A stretch of DNA of 64,000 nt, taken from NCBI RefSeq assembly GCF_007828865.1, contig NZ_VIVK01000001.1:1426001-1490000 (forward strand), read 5' to 3'. Below are positions 24,347 through 33,168 of the stretch, piece after piece. The notes beneath the pieces are model-generated. The model was not told the DNA's origin and did no database searches. It saw nothing but the letters and a program-made list of their open reading frames with translations. The number at the start of each line of letters is the position of its first letter. Within the stretch, counting starts at the first letter, position 1. The stretch is from Kribbella amoyensis (GTDB lineage Bacteria > Actinomycetota > Actinomycetes > Propionibacteriales > Kribbellaceae). The position numbers and the translations under genes are program-made.

Positions 24347-25005
24347 CGCGCGCCAAGGCGGTTCTCGGGTTGTTGCTGATCGCCCTCTTCTCGGTGGTGT
24401 CGCCGTCGGTCGCGTCGGCCGCGGTCCCGACCGACCCGCGAATCAAGGCCGCCGTGGCCGCCTGGAAGACCAGCGAGCTGTACGTCGATCCGGCGTACGC
24501 GCCGCTGGTCGGTGAGGACGAGGCGAAGCTGGTCGAGCGGATCCGCGGGGCGAGCGTGCCGGTGTACGTCGCGGTGCTGCCGTCCGGTGCGTGGTACCAG
24601 GAGAAGGGCGACACCGCGCTGCTGGCCGGCTGGCTCGCGACGGCGAACGAACGGCCCGGGATCTACCTGGTGATGGACGGCATCACGACGACCGGGGTCG
24701 ATCACCTGATCGCCGCGTCGGGCCCGCGGCGGACGTACATGTCGGACTCCGAGGACGGCCTGGTCCCCCAGCTCGAGGAGTACCTGGGTGAGATCAAAAC
24801 GGGTGAGCGGTACGAGCCGGAGCCGGCCCGGACCACGCCGTTGCCGCCGCCGGTGGAGCGGTCGTACCCGGAGGAGAAGTTCACCCCCAAGAAGGCGATC
24901 GGCAACGGCGTCGGCGGGGGCGTGATCGGACTGATCGGCGGCGCGGTGCTCGCCGGGATCGTGCTGGGAGTGGCCTCGCTGGTCGCTCGACGAGGAGGAC
25001 GGTAG
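24343..25005 (+). CDS. DPLYID-domain membrane protein, short form (gene 2 of 3)
   Basis: 220 residues: signal peptide ending SVASAA, an extracytoplasmic domain with TSELYVDPAYAPLVG and VPVYVAVLPSGAWYQ (the same motif order as genes 1 and 3), a Pro-rich stalk, one membrane span (VIGLIGGAVLAGIVLGVASLV) and a short basic tail. It lacks the cytoplasmic coiled region and the Cys/His domain of its neighbours. Start overlaps gene 1's stop (ATGA 24343-24346); its own stop overlaps gene 3's start by 1 nt. Probably a subunit of a complex with genes 1 and 3. Confidence 0.8.
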   Translation: MTRAKAVLGLLLIALFSVVSPSVASAAVPTDPRIKAAVAAWKTSELYVDPAYAPLVGEDEAKLVERIRGASVPVYVAVLPSGAWYQEKGDTALLAGWLATANERPGIYLVMDGITTTGVDHLIAASGPRRTYMSDSEDGLVPQLEEYLGEIKTGERYEPEPARTTPLPPPVERSYPEEKFTPKKAIGNGVGGGVIGLIGGAVLAGIVLGVASLVARRGGR

Positions 25006-26270
25006 TGAAGGCCAGGTACGCGCTGACAGTTCTGGTGACGCTGCTGGTGTCGCTGACCGCCCTACCGGCCGGCGCGGTGCCGCGGGCCGATCCGCCGACT
25101 CCGGCCGAACGGGCCACGGAGATCGCGACCGCGCTGACGAAGGACCCGCTGTACATCGACCCGGCGTACGGGGCGGCGGTGCCGGCGAACCTGCGGGCCG
25201 ACGTCAAGACCAAGGCCACGGCGCTCGGGTACCCGGTCTTCACGATCGTGCTGCCGCTGACGCCGAGCGACGCGTTCGAGGGCAAGGAGCGCAACGTCCT
25301 CACCCTGGTGATGGACGCGCTGCGCAAGCCCGGCCTGTACGTCGTGGTCGACGGCGGCAGCCGGTTCCCGTGGTTCGAGGCCAAGGACCTCCCACAGGTG
25401 GACGAGAAGCAGCTCCGCCAACTCCGGGAGCGCGCCCTCGACGACACCTCCTACGACGCGGGGCCGACCGAGGTGATCAGCCGGTTCTACGCGTTGCTCG
25501 CGAACCCGAAGCTGCCGGCGCTGAACCCGGACGGGAAGCGGAAGGCGAGCCGGTCCGGTGACGACTACGGCGTGGACGCCGGTTCCGGCGGGAAGGTGGC
25601 CTTGGGCATCGGTGGGGGCGTGCTCCTGCTGATCCTGCTCGGCCTGGTGATCGGGCTGCGCCGCCGCGGCGAGCGCCCCCGACGGGGCGAGCGGCCGCGC
25701 CGGGAGAAGGCGTTCAGCATTCCGCCGCACGTCGCCGCGACGGTGGCCGCCGAACGGCGCCGCAAGCTGACCAAGGAGACCACCACCGAGCTGACCGAGC
25801 TCGGATCCCAGCTCGCCGCGCTGCCGGCCGCGTCCGGCGACGGCCTGCGGCACCAGCAGTCCGCGCTCGACGCGCACCACGCGGCCGGCCGCGTGCTCGA
25901 CTCGTCCGAGGATCTCGTCGACCTGGTCGGTGCGATGGTCCTGCTGGACAAGGCCCGGCGCGAGTACGACCTCGCCGTCGCGGCCGCCAACGGACGCAAG
26001 GTGGACGACGTCGCACCGCTGTGCGCGTTCAATCCGTTGCACGGCCGCTCGTCCGGACGCCCGACGCAGGTGAAGGACGACGGCACGACCTTGACGTTGC
26101 CGCTGTGCGCGGAGTGCCGGCAGGCCTTGAAGCGTGGGACCGCGCCCGGGTCGCTGCCCGGCGACGACGGGCCTTACTGGCACGGCGACGACCTCTGGGC
26201 GCGGACGTTCTTCGGTAGCCTCGGCGAGGACCTCGCGACCGCGGTCGGTCGCGGCGAGCACCGGTCCTGA
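25005..26270 (+). CDS. DPLYID-domain membrane protein with Cys/His C-terminal domain (gene 3 of 3)
   Basis: 421 residues from the GTG at 25005 (GAGGAGGAC just upstream). Domain order as in gene 1: signal peptide ending AGAV, extracytoplasmic domain with TKDPLYIDPAYGAAVP and YPVFTIVLPL, membrane span (VALGIGGGVLLLILLGLVIGL), a basic stretch RRRGERPRRGERPRR, a helical segment, then PLCAFNPLHGRSSG, LPLCAECRQALKRGTAPG and GPYW. The shared pattern CxFxPxHG...CxxC...RGxxP...PYW defines a module common to genes 1 and 3. The paralogous pair plus a short form suggests a hetero-oligomeric membrane assembly. Function unknown. Confidence 0.8.
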   Translation: MKARYALTVLVTLLVSLTALPAGAVPRADPPTPAERATEIATALTKDPLYIDPAYGAAVPANLRADVKTKATALGYPVFTIVLPLTPSDAFEGKERNVLTLVMDALRKPGLYVVVDGGSRFPWFEAKDLPQVDEKQLRQLRERALDDTSYDAGPTEVISRFYALLANPKLPALNPDGKRKASRSGDDYGVDAGSGGKVALGIGGGVLLLILLGLVIGLRRRGERPRRGERPRREKAFSIPPHVAATVAAERRRKLTKETTTELTELGSQLAALPAASGDGLRHQQSALDAHHAAGRVLDSSEDLVDLVGAMVLLDKARREYDLAVAAANGRKVDDVAPLCAFNPLHGRSSGRPTQVKDDGTTLTLPLCAECRQALKRGTAPGSLPGDDGPYWHGDDLWARTFFGSLGEDLATAVGRGEHRS

Positions 26271-26326
26271 GTACGACGGGCCGACGGCTCCCCCTGAGTA
26301 CGCCGGCGGACGGCTCCCCCTGAGGA
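26267..26326 (+). repeat. Tandem 27-bp duplication over a stop codon
   Basis: CTGAGTACG...GACGGCTCCCC at 26267 is repeated at 26294, with a third partial CTGAGGA at 26320. The stop codon of the preceding gene lies in the first unit. Confidence 0.7.
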
Positions 26327-26458
26327 CCTGGTCAGGGACGAGCCGGGGTCCCCGCCGAGCCGATCAGGGGTGGCTGGGGGTCGCTGCCTGATCCGGCGTC
26401 CGGCGCCGCCCGCCTACGGTCGTACCACGATCGGGTGGTGGGACGGAGAGGACGGACG

Positions 26459-27229
26459 ATGGCCGAGGTCAGGCAGGTCGGCGCACTGCTGCTGGCGACC
26501 GGGGTGGGGTTGACGATCTGGTCGTTCGCGGATCGCGAATCGAACGACCGGCACGAGGTGAGCGAGCGGATCTCCGAGGTCCGGCTGGCCTCGTCGAGCG
26601 CCGATGTCACCATCCGGACCGACGACGTGGACAAGACCGTCGTCGAGGAGCAGCGGACGTACTGGTTCCTGAAGCGCGGCAAGGGCTACGAGGTGAACGG
26701 GTCGACGCTGAAGCTGGACGGCGACTGCGGTTGGCAGTGCCGCGCCGACTACGTCATCACCGTCCCGCGCGGGACCAAGGTGACCGGCGAGAACGGCAGC
26801 GGGGACCTGGAGTTCTACGGCGTCGGGAGTGTGGACGCCAGGTCGCAGTCCGGCGACGTACTGGTCGAGGACGTGACCGGCGACGTGAAGGTCGAGCTCA
26901 CGTCCGGGGACCTGAGCATCGACCGGGTGACCGGCAAGGTGGAGCTGGAGAGTACTTCCGGCGACGTCGAGGCGACCCGGCTGAAGGGCGGCCCGGTCAC
27001 CGCGAAGACGACCTCAGGTGACGTGAAGGTGGAGCTGGACGAGGCCGCCGACGTGACCGCCGAGGGGCGCAGCGGCGATGTCGAGATCACCGCGCCGGCC
27101 GGCAGCTACCGGACCGAGACCTCGACCCGCAGCGGTGACGTCGAGAACGCGTTCGGCCAGACGAGCGACGGTACCCGGCTGCTCAAGGCAACCACCGTGA
27201 GCGGGGACGTCGAACTGCACTCCCGCTGA
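26459..27229 (+). CDS. Membrane-anchored DUF4097 family protein
   Basis: 256 residues from ATG 26459 (GGAGAGGA upstream). One hydrophobic N-terminal segment (VGALLLATGVGLTIWSF) anchors it. The rest is a DUF4097 ladder with at least six SGDV/SGDL repeats. Unlike the 4.0-kb DUF4097 protein, this one is membrane-linked and carries two Cys in a short loop (GDCGWQC). Separate promoter region of 188 bp from the DPLYID operon, so cotranscription is possible but not shown. Confidence 0.85.
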   Translation: MAEVRQVGALLLATGVGLTIWSFADRESNDRHEVSERISEVRLASSSADVTIRTDDVDKTVVEEQRTYWFLKRGKGYEVNGSTLKLDGDCGWQCRADYVITVPRGTKVTGENGSGDLEFYGVGSVDARSQSGDVLVEDVTGDVKVELTSGDLSIDRVTGKVELESTSGDVEATRLKGGPVTAKTTSGDVKVELDEAADVTAEGRSGDVEITAPAGSYRTETSTRSGDVENAFGQTSDGTRLLKATTVSGDVELHSR

Positions 27230-27253
27230 GCTCGTTTCGGCGACACGTTGGAC

Positions 27254-27287
27254 GGCCCGGCGGCGCCACCGCCGGGCCGGTTCCGTT
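27254..27287 (+). terminator. Terminator after the DUF4097 gene
   Basis: Ten-bp GC stem GGCCCGGCGG/CCGCCGGGCC (27254-27263, 27269-27278) with a CGCCA loop, followed by GGTTCCGTTT. The T-tract is weak. Confidence 0.65.
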
Positions 27288-27372
27288 TACCGGCCGGGTA
27301 CCAGGACAACGGGCCGGTTCCGTCCTGCGTTCGGGACCGGAAGTGTCGAACGACTTCACGAGGAGGCTCGCG

Positions 27373-27621
27373 ATGAGCATCGGTGTGGGGATCTTCTTGA
27401 TGGTGGTGGGCGCCATCCTCGCGTTCGCCGTCCGGGACTCGTGGGAGGCCGTCGACCTGACCGTGGTCGGCTACATCCTGATGCTCGCCGGACTGGCCGG
27501 GATCGTGCTCTCCTTCTACATCACCAACCGCCGCCGGCGAGTCCCGTCCGAGGCCATCGACCCGGCGGTCGAGGAGGAGTACCGCGTCGTCGAGGAGCAC
27601 CACCGCGACGTGCGGGAGTAG
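27373..27621 (+). CDS. DUF6458-like small membrane protein
   Basis: 82 residues from ATG 27373, preceded by CGAGGAGG; a GTG at 27343 is less likely. MSIGVGIFLMVVGAILAFAV, a short loop WEAVDLTVVGYILML, and a second span form a two-helix membrane protein with an acidic C-terminus. This opening is typical of the actinobacterial DUF6458 family, which has no known function. It stands alone. Confidence 0.85.
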   Translation: MSIGVGIFLMVVGAILAFAVRDSWEAVDLTVVGYILMLAGLAGIVLSFYITNRRRRVPSEAIDPAVEEEYRVVEEHHRDVRE

Positions 27622-27624
27622 CCC

Positions 27625-29409
27625 TCAGCCGGCCGACGCCCCGGACAGCACCAGTTCGAGCCGGGGACCGCCGTCGGCGGTGACGCGGACCGGTACGCCC
27701 CAGTCCTGCCGGTGCATGTGGCACGCGGGGAACTCGACCTCGGCCGAGTCGTCGCACGAGGCGGCCTGGACGGCGACGTGCAGGACGCCGTCGCCGACCC
27801 GCTCGTCCACCACCAACGTCCGGGTGAGGTCGGTGGAGTCGCCGGCGCCTTCGCGCAGCAGGCTCTCCGGGGTCGCCGACACGAGCAGCCGCGTGGACGG
27901 GCCGTACCGGTCGTCCAGCTTCTGACCCGGTGGCGGCGTGAACACCACCTCCAGGGTCACCTCGCCGGCCGCGATCTCGGTCGGCGGTCGCTGGGTCCGG
28001 GTGCTGAACTCGTCCACCTGGGCGGACGCGCCGAGCGGGATCCGGGTGAGCCGGTGCGCCGCCGACTCGACCACGAACAGTTCGTTGCCTACCACAACGG
28101 CACCGCTCGGCTCGGCCAGGCCGGTCGCCATCGTCTCCACGGTCGCCTGCCGCGGGTCGTACCGGCGGACGGCGCCGTTGTAGGTGTCGGCGACCGCGAT
28201 CGAGCCGTCCGGCAGCACGGTCACGCCCAACGGGTGCTGGAGCAGGGCCTCGTCCGCCTTGCCGTCGCGCAGACCGAAGTCGAACAGTCCGGTCCCGACG
28301 GCCGTGTGTACCTCGGTGTCGATCCAGCGCAGCGCGGAGATCTCCGAGTCCGCGAGCCAGAGCCGGTCGCCGTCGGCCGCGAGCCCGCTGGTCTGCGCGA
28401 ACCACGCCTGCTCGGGCTCGCCGTCACGGAGGCCCTCGTTCGTCGTCCCCGCGGCCACCTCGGTCACCCGGGTGAGCGGGTCGTACGTCCACAGCTGGTG
28501 CACGCCCGCCATCGCGATCCACACCTTGCCCTGCCACCACGCCGCGTCCCAGGGCGAGCTGAGGACGTCGGTCCCGTCGCCGTCCATCCACTGCTTGCCC
28601 GTCCCGGCCAGGGTGCTGGTGATCCCGGTGGTCAGGTTGATCCCGCGGAGCGCGTGGTTGACGGTGTCCGCCACGACCACGTCGTACCCGGCCCGCTCGG
28701 CCACCTCGGCCGGGAGCAGGGTGAGGCCGTTCGGCTCGGAGAAGGTGGCCTGGTCCGGCGGGCCGTCGACGAACCCACGTTCGCGGGTGCCGAACCGGCG
28801 GACCACGGTGGTCGCGTCCTCGGCCAGCTCGACGACGCTGTGGTTCCCCGCGTCGGCGACCAGGAAACCATTGTCCAAAGCAACCACCTTGGCCGGGAAC
28901 CGCAGTTCCCCCGGGACCGGCTCGGGCGCGACGTACGGCGACCGGCCGCGCGTCAACGTCCCGGCCTGCTCGTGCTCGGCGATCAACTCGGCCAGCTGGG
29001 CATCCAACGCGTGCGCGTGCCCCTCCCCGGAGTACTGCGCGACGATGTACCCGTTCGGGTCGACCAGCACCAACGTCGGCCAGGCCCGGGCGGTGTAGTT
29101 CTGCCAGGTCACCAGCTCCGGGTCGTCCAGTACCGGGTGCCCCACCTCGTACCGTTCGACGGCGGCCCGGACCGCGGCCTCCTCCCCCTCGTGCGCGAAC
29201 TTCGGCGAATGCACCCCGACGATCACCAGCGCGTCGCCGTACTTCTCCTCCAACGGCCGCAACTCGTCCAGTACGTGCAGGCAGTTGATACAGCAGAACG
29301 TCCAGAAGTCCAGCAACAGGAACCGCCCCCGGAAGTCCGCGAGCCGCAGCTCCCGCCCTCCGGTGTTCAGCCAGCCACGACCCTTGAGCTCCGGCGCACG
29401 CACATGCAT
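27625..29409 (-). CDS. NHLRC2-like protein: thioredoxin domain plus NHL beta-propeller
   Basis: 594 residues. The N-terminal thioredoxin-like domain (1-150) carries the CCINC redox motif (LLDFWTFCCINCLHVLDEL), and WPTLVLVDPNG holds the cis-Pro. Then come NHL-type propeller blades with repeated VADTVNHALRGI, ADSEISALRWI and VADTYNGAVRRY, and a C-terminal beta domain. No signal peptide, so cytoplasmic, as in mammalian NHLRC2. It probably acts as a disulfide/thiol scaffold; the partner is unknown. Alone on its strand between small genes. Confidence 0.92.
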   Translation of the reverse strand: MHVRAPELKGRGWLNTGGRELRLADFRGRFLLLDFWTFCCINCLHVLDELRPLEEKYGDALVIVGVHSPKFAHEGEEAAVRAAVERYEVGHPVLDDPELVTWQNYTARAWPTLVLVDPNGYIVAQYSGEGHAHALDAQLAELIAEHEQAGTLTRGRSPYVAPEPVPGELRFPAKVVALDNGFLVADAGNHSVVELAEDATTVVRRFGTRERGFVDGPPDQATFSEPNGLTLLPAEVAERAGYDVVVADTVNHALRGINLTTGITSTLAGTGKQWMDGDGTDVLSSPWDAAWWQGKVWIAMAGVHQLWTYDPLTRVTEVAAGTTNEGLRDGEPEQAWFAQTSGLAADGDRLWLADSEISALRWIDTEVHTAVGTGLFDFGLRDGKADEALLQHPLGVTVLPDGSIAVADTYNGAVRRYDPRQATVETMATGLAEPSGAVVVGNELFVVESAAHRLTRIPLGASAQVDEFSTRTQRPPTEIAAGEVTLEVVFTPPPGQKLDDRYGPSTRLLVSATPESLLREGAGDSTDLTRTLVVDERVGDGVLHVAVQAASCDDSAEVEFPACHMHRQDWGVPVRVTADGGPRLELVLSGASAG

Positions 29410-29454
29410 GCCCCCATTGTCCGCGCCACCCCAAGCGAGGTGCCGCCGGGCGTA

Positions 29455-31089
29455 CTACCTCGGTAGGACCAGGGTGTCGGTGAGGAGTTTGGCGGTTTTG
29501 CGGAGGGTGGGGGCCGACGACGCCAGGTCGGCGGCCAGGGTGAGGGGGGTGAGCTGCTCGCCCGGGCCGACCAGGCGGTGGCGATGGGCCAGGTGCCAGA
29601 CGATGGCGCGTGGCCAGGTGGAGAGGCGGGCCTTGGTGAGTAGGTCGGGGGCGTCGCGAACCAGCCGCTCGGCGATGACGAACGCCTCCTCGGCGAAGTC
29701 CAGGCCGAGCGTCTCGCCGGCCAGCAGCCAGGCGTGCGGGGCGAGCACCGAGACCGTGGCGGACTGGTTCTTGTCCAGGCCGGTGAGGTCGGGCTTCGGC
29801 GGCGAGCCGAGGCCGGCCAGGCTCCGGTACGCCTCCTCCAGGTCGGTACCGGTCTCGTCCAGGAAGACGCGCTCGCCGGATCGTGGGCCCATCGGCTCGT
29901 CCAGTGCCGCGGCCTCCAGCGCCGGGGTCCAGACGTCGACCGCGTCGGTCGCCTCGGCGATCGCGTCCAGGTCGAGGTGGGTCCGGTCGCCGGCGAACTC
30001 CAGCCAGGCCTTGACCACCCGCGGGACCGCGCCGAAGTAGGTGCTGTCGGCAAGCACCTTGCGGGGCAGCCAGGACGCCAGGAAAAGCTCGACCAGGACG
30101 GCGCTGACCCGCATCGGCCCGCCCACGGTGCGATCCAGCGCGTGGTCGACCCACAGCCGGGCGATGTCGGGCGCGTCCTCGGGCAGGCCGGCCCCGAACT
30201 CCGACGCGAGGAACTCGTCGACCAGCTCCTGCCGGTGCCGCGGCGACAGCATCGCCCGGATCGGCGGCCGGATCGGGCGCTCGGGCAACTGGGTCAGCCG
30301 GTTCACCAGCAGGCCGGAGAAGAACTCGAAGTCCTCGGTCACCGGTGGGTCGTCGTGGTCGCCGGTCTCGCCGAGCGCCTGCAGGATGATCCCCGCGGCC
30401 GCGGCCGGCCGGATCGACCGGACCGTCACCCGGCCACCCCGCTGGTACGCCTCGACCACGCGGTCCACCGGCGGTCCGACGAACACGTCCTTCACGATCG
30501 CGCCGACGTTGTTGTCGACGAACACCACCAGGGTATGGCCGTACTCGTCGTCGTCGTAGTCGAGCACGACGCTCAGCCCGTCGCCGGTGACGTCCTCGGA
30601 GACCACCGCGCTGGTCAGCCGGAAGCCGGCGATCCGGGACACCCACTCGGGCACGCCCAACTGCGTGCGCGCCCGGGACAGATGGGCCCGCTGCAGCGGC
30701 AACCGCCCGGCCGGTCCGACCGTACGGGCCAGACTCGTCAGCAGGACGAAGGAATCCGGGTCCCGGCGCTCACCGAGGACCCGGGCCGCGTCGGCCCAGA
30801 AGAACCGCTCCACCTCGCCGATCTCGTCGGGTCGCCCGGCCGGCCAGAGCTGGTCGGCGAGCAGCGCGGCGGACCGGGCCACCGAGGCCTCGGCGATCAC
30901 CGGGTGCAGCGCGGACGGCGCCGCGGCCAGATCCAGCAGCAACGTCTCCTGCAGGGTCTCCAGCACGGCGGCGCTCGGCGTGGTGTCGACGTCGGTGACA
31001 CCCGCCGGTGGCTGGGGAGTGGGCTCGGGGGAGGAGCCGACCAGCCTCAGGTGGCTGCCGCGTCCGTCCCTGCCTCGTGACTTGGTCAC
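29455..31089 (-). CDS. Large protein of unknown function
   Basis: 544 residues from GTG 31089. TAATCT on the minus strand (31097-31102) ends exactly 7 nt before it, so the mRNA may be leaderless; an ATG at 31161 would read through that promoter. The protein is mostly helical and soluble, with an acidic YDDDEYGHTLVVFVDNN stretch, a middle part rich in Arg/Pro, and a C-terminal WPRAIVWHLAHRHRLVGPG. I recognise no catalytic motif. The neighbouring thioredoxin protein is on the same strand, 45 bp downstream, and may be cotranscribed. Confidence 0.7.
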   Translation of the reverse strand: MTKSRGRDGRGSHLRLVGSSPEPTPQPPAGVTDVDTTPSAAVLETLQETLLLDLAAAPSALHPVIAEASVARSAALLADQLWPAGRPDEIGEVERFFWADAARVLGERRDPDSFVLLTSLARTVGPAGRLPLQRAHLSRARTQLGVPEWVSRIAGFRLTSAVVSEDVTGDGLSVVLDYDDDEYGHTLVVFVDNNVGAIVKDVFVGPPVDRVVEAYQRGGRVTVRSIRPAAAAGIILQALGETGDHDDPPVTEDFEFFSGLLVNRLTQLPERPIRPPIRAMLSPRHRQELVDEFLASEFGAGLPEDAPDIARLWVDHALDRTVGGPMRVSAVLVELFLASWLPRKVLADSTYFGAVPRVVKAWLEFAGDRTHLDLDAIAEATDAVDVWTPALEAAALDEPMGPRSGERVFLDETGTDLEEAYRSLAGLGSPPKPDLTGLDKNQSATVSVLAPHAWLLAGETLGLDFAEEAFVIAERLVRDAPDLLTKARLSTWPRAIVWHLAHRHRLVGPGEQLTPLTLAADLASSAPTLRKTAKLLTDTLVLPR

Positions 31090-31142
31090 CCTGGCGAGAT
31101 TACCGCCGAACCCCACCCGGCCGCAGACCGGTGCGCGCGTCC

Positions 31143-31151
31143 TGTGGACAA
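31143..31151 (-). other. DnaA-box-like sequence
   Basis: TGTGGACAA, the complement of TTGTCCACA, the preferred DnaA box of high-GC actinomycetes. Isolated and intergenic. Confidence 0.4.
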
Positions 31152-31170
31152 CCCCCACCACCCAAAGTCA

Positions 31171-31280
31171 CCGCCCCCGTTTGATGGGTTAACCCCGCAC
31201 GTGGTGGGTTGGCCCACCGAATTTCGGTGGGCCAACCCACCACCTCAGGGGTTAACCCATCAAACGCGCAACGGGGGCGG
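31171..31280. repeat. Nested palindromic element, copy B (most complete)
   Basis: Three nested inverted repeats. The outermost is CCGCCCCCGT (31171-31180) with ACGGGGGCGG (31271-31280). Inside it, 18-bp arms beginning GTTTGATGGGTT (31179-31196) pair perfectly with 31248-31265. Innermost, 21-bp arms (31201-31221 and 31223-31243; core TTGGCCCACCGAA) pair perfectly around a single T. The whole is about 110 bp of near-continuous palindrome between two minus-strand genes. Confidence 0.9.
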
Positions 31281-31321
31281 GGCGGGGTGGGCGGGGTGGG
31301 CGGGGGGGGCGGGTGGGGTGG
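31272..31321 (+). repeat. G-rich tract abutting a stop codon
   Basis: Runs of 3-8 G separated by single C or T occupy 31272-31321 and end at the stop of the ABC permease gene. The + strand could form G-quadruplexes; for the minus-strand gene it is the template strand. Confidence 0.75.
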
Positions 31322-32233
31322 TCAGCCTTTGAGGGCTCCGGCCATGAGGCCGCCGATGAACCAGCGGCCGAGCACGATGTAGACCAGGAGCGTCGGCAGC
31401 GAGGTGATCAGCGCCCCCGCCATGCTCGCCGCGTAGTCCACCTTCTGCCCACCGGCCAGCGCGGCCAGGCCGAGGGTGACCGGGCCGTTGTTCTGCTGGG
31501 TCAGGAACAGCGCGAACAGGAAGTCGTTCCAGACCGAGGTGAACTGCCAGATCAGCGTCACCACGAACCCGGAGATCGAGATCGGCAGGATGATCCGCAG
31601 ATAGGTCTGGATCAGCCCGGCGCCGTCCACCCGGGCCGCCTCGATCACCTCGTGCGGGACGACCGTGGCGTAGTAGTTGCGGAAGATCAGCGTACAGATC
31701 GGGATGCCGTAGATGACGTGCGCGATGATCAGCGTCGGGACCCCGCGGGTCACGTCCAGCTCCTGGAATGTGGTCCGCAGCGGCAGCATCACCGCCTGGT
31801 ACGGGATGAACATGCCGAACAGGATGAAGGCGAACACGATGTTCGCGCCCGGGAACCGCCAGCGGGCCAGCACGAACCCGTTCGCGGAGCCGATCAGCGA
31901 CGAGATGATCGCGGCCGGGACCGCCAGCAGCAGCGAGCGGACCATGTACGGCTGCAGGACGTCCCACGCCTTCCGCCACGGCTCGATCGTCCAGGTCTCC
32001 GGCAGGTTCCACTGCGCGGCGGCGGTGGTGTCGCTGGCGGTCTTGAAGCTGCCGATCACCACGACGTAGACGGGGATCAGGACGAACAGCAGGAACAACA
32101 GCAGGAGCACGTACCGGACCGTACGGCTGACCCGGGTGGTGCCGTCGTTGCTCGCACCGCGGCGCGGTTTGCGGGAGATGGCGGCGGCGGCCTTGCCGGT
32201 CGCCGCGTCCGCCGGGACTTCGGCCGCGGTCAT
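31322..32233 (-). CDS. Carbohydrate ABC transporter permease (MalG type)
   Basis: 303 residues, six membrane spans, and the EAA loop EAARVDGAGLIQTYLRIILP that contacts the ATPase. A long basic cytoplasmic N-terminus precedes TM1. Start overlaps the stop of the MalF-type permease (ATGA, 32230-32233). CUT1 family. No ATPase gene is in the operon, so it probably shares a general MsiK-type ATPase encoded elsewhere, as is common in actinomycetes. Confidence 0.95.
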   Translation of the reverse strand: MTAAEVPADAATGKAAAAISRKPRRGASNDGTTRVSRTVRYVLLLLFLLFVLIPVYVVVIGSFKTASDTTAAAQWNLPETWTIEPWRKAWDVLQPYMVRSLLLAVPAAIISSLIGSANGFVLARWRFPGANIVFAFILFGMFIPYQAVMLPLRTTFQELDVTRGVPTLIIAHVIYGIPICTLIFRNYYATVVPHEVIEAARVDGAGLIQTYLRIILPISISGFVVTLIWQFTSVWNDFLFALFLTQQNNGPVTLGLAALAGGQKVDYAASMAGALITSLPTLLVYIVLGRWFIGGLMAGALKG

Positions 32234-33129
32234 TTTTCGCTCTCCTGCCGGACGGTGTAGGCCACGTACGGGATGACGAGGACGGCGACGACGGCGAGCA
32301 GCACGATCGCGATCGCGGCCGCCTTGGCCATGTCACTGCGCAACAAGGTGTTCCACATGTAGATCGACGGCACCTCGGTACGGAACTGGTTCGGCCCGGT
32401 GATCGCGTAGATCAGGTCGAACAGCTTCAGCGACATGTGGCCGAGGATGATCAGCGCGGACAGCGCGATCGGCGACAGCTGCGGGAACAGCACGTGCCGG
32501 TACAGCTTGAACTCGCTGGCGCCGTCCACCCGGGCCGCCTCGCGCAGCTCCGGCGGGATGCCGCGGAAGCCGGCCAGGAACAGCGCCATGATGTAGCCGG
32601 ACAACTGCCAGACCGCGGGCAGTGCGATGGCCGCCATCGTCGTCCATCTACTGCCCGCGGTCCACCAGGGATTCTCCAGGAAATTCAGGCCGACGATCGA
32701 GAACAACCGGTTCAGGCCGCGGGCTTCCTCGCCCTGGGACGGGTTCAGCAACCAGCCCCAGACGACACCGGAGGCAATCATCGAGATCGCCATCGGGAAC
32801 AGGAAGATCGACCGGAACACGCCCTCGCCGGTGACGCCCTTCTCGAGCAGCAGCGCCCACAGCACGCCGAACACCAGCGTGCCCACGATGAACGACACCG
32901 TGAGCACGCCGAGGTTCTTCAGCGAGTTGAGGAACCGCTCCTCACCGAACAGGTTGACGTAGTTCTCGAGGCCTACGTACTCCGCCGGACCTTTCCGGGC
33001 CGTGTGCCGGTCGGTCAACGAGGTGTTGAACGTCCAGGCGATCAGCCCGTAGACGAAGTACCCGAGCAGCAGCACCGTGGGCAGCAGTACCAGCGCCCCC
33101 GGCCCCCAGGTACGGATTCTTCCGTGCAT
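32230..33129 (-). CDS. Carbohydrate ABC transporter permease (MalF type)
   Basis: 299 residues, six membrane spans, and the EAA motif EAARVDGASEFKLYRHVLFP. ATG 33129 has GGAGG upstream. It pairs with the MalG-type permease, with which it overlaps by 4 nt, to form the channel. It lies 39 bp downstream of the binding-protein gene. Confidence 0.95.
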   Translation of the reverse strand: MHGRIRTWGPGALVLLPTVLLLGYFVYGLIAWTFNTSLTDRHTARKGPAEYVGLENYVNLFGEERFLNSLKNLGVLTVSFIVGTLVFGVLWALLLEKGVTGEGVFRSIFLFPMAISMIASGVVWGWLLNPSQGEEARGLNRLFSIVGLNFLENPWWTAGSRWTTMAAIALPAVWQLSGYIMALFLAGFRGIPPELREAARVDGASEFKLYRHVLFPQLSPIALSALIILGHMSLKLFDLIYAITGPNQFRTEVPSIYMWNTLLRSDMAKAAAIAIVLLAVVAVLVIPYVAYTVRQESEK

Positions 33130-33168
33130 GGTTATCGGGCCTCCGAATCTCGGTCAGGCGGTCGGCGG

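Noticed and set aside
28424..30646. A 740-codon minus-strand frame overlapping two genes
   Set aside because: It runs in another frame through the NHLRC2-like and unknown-protein genes, both of which have better codon pattern and starts.
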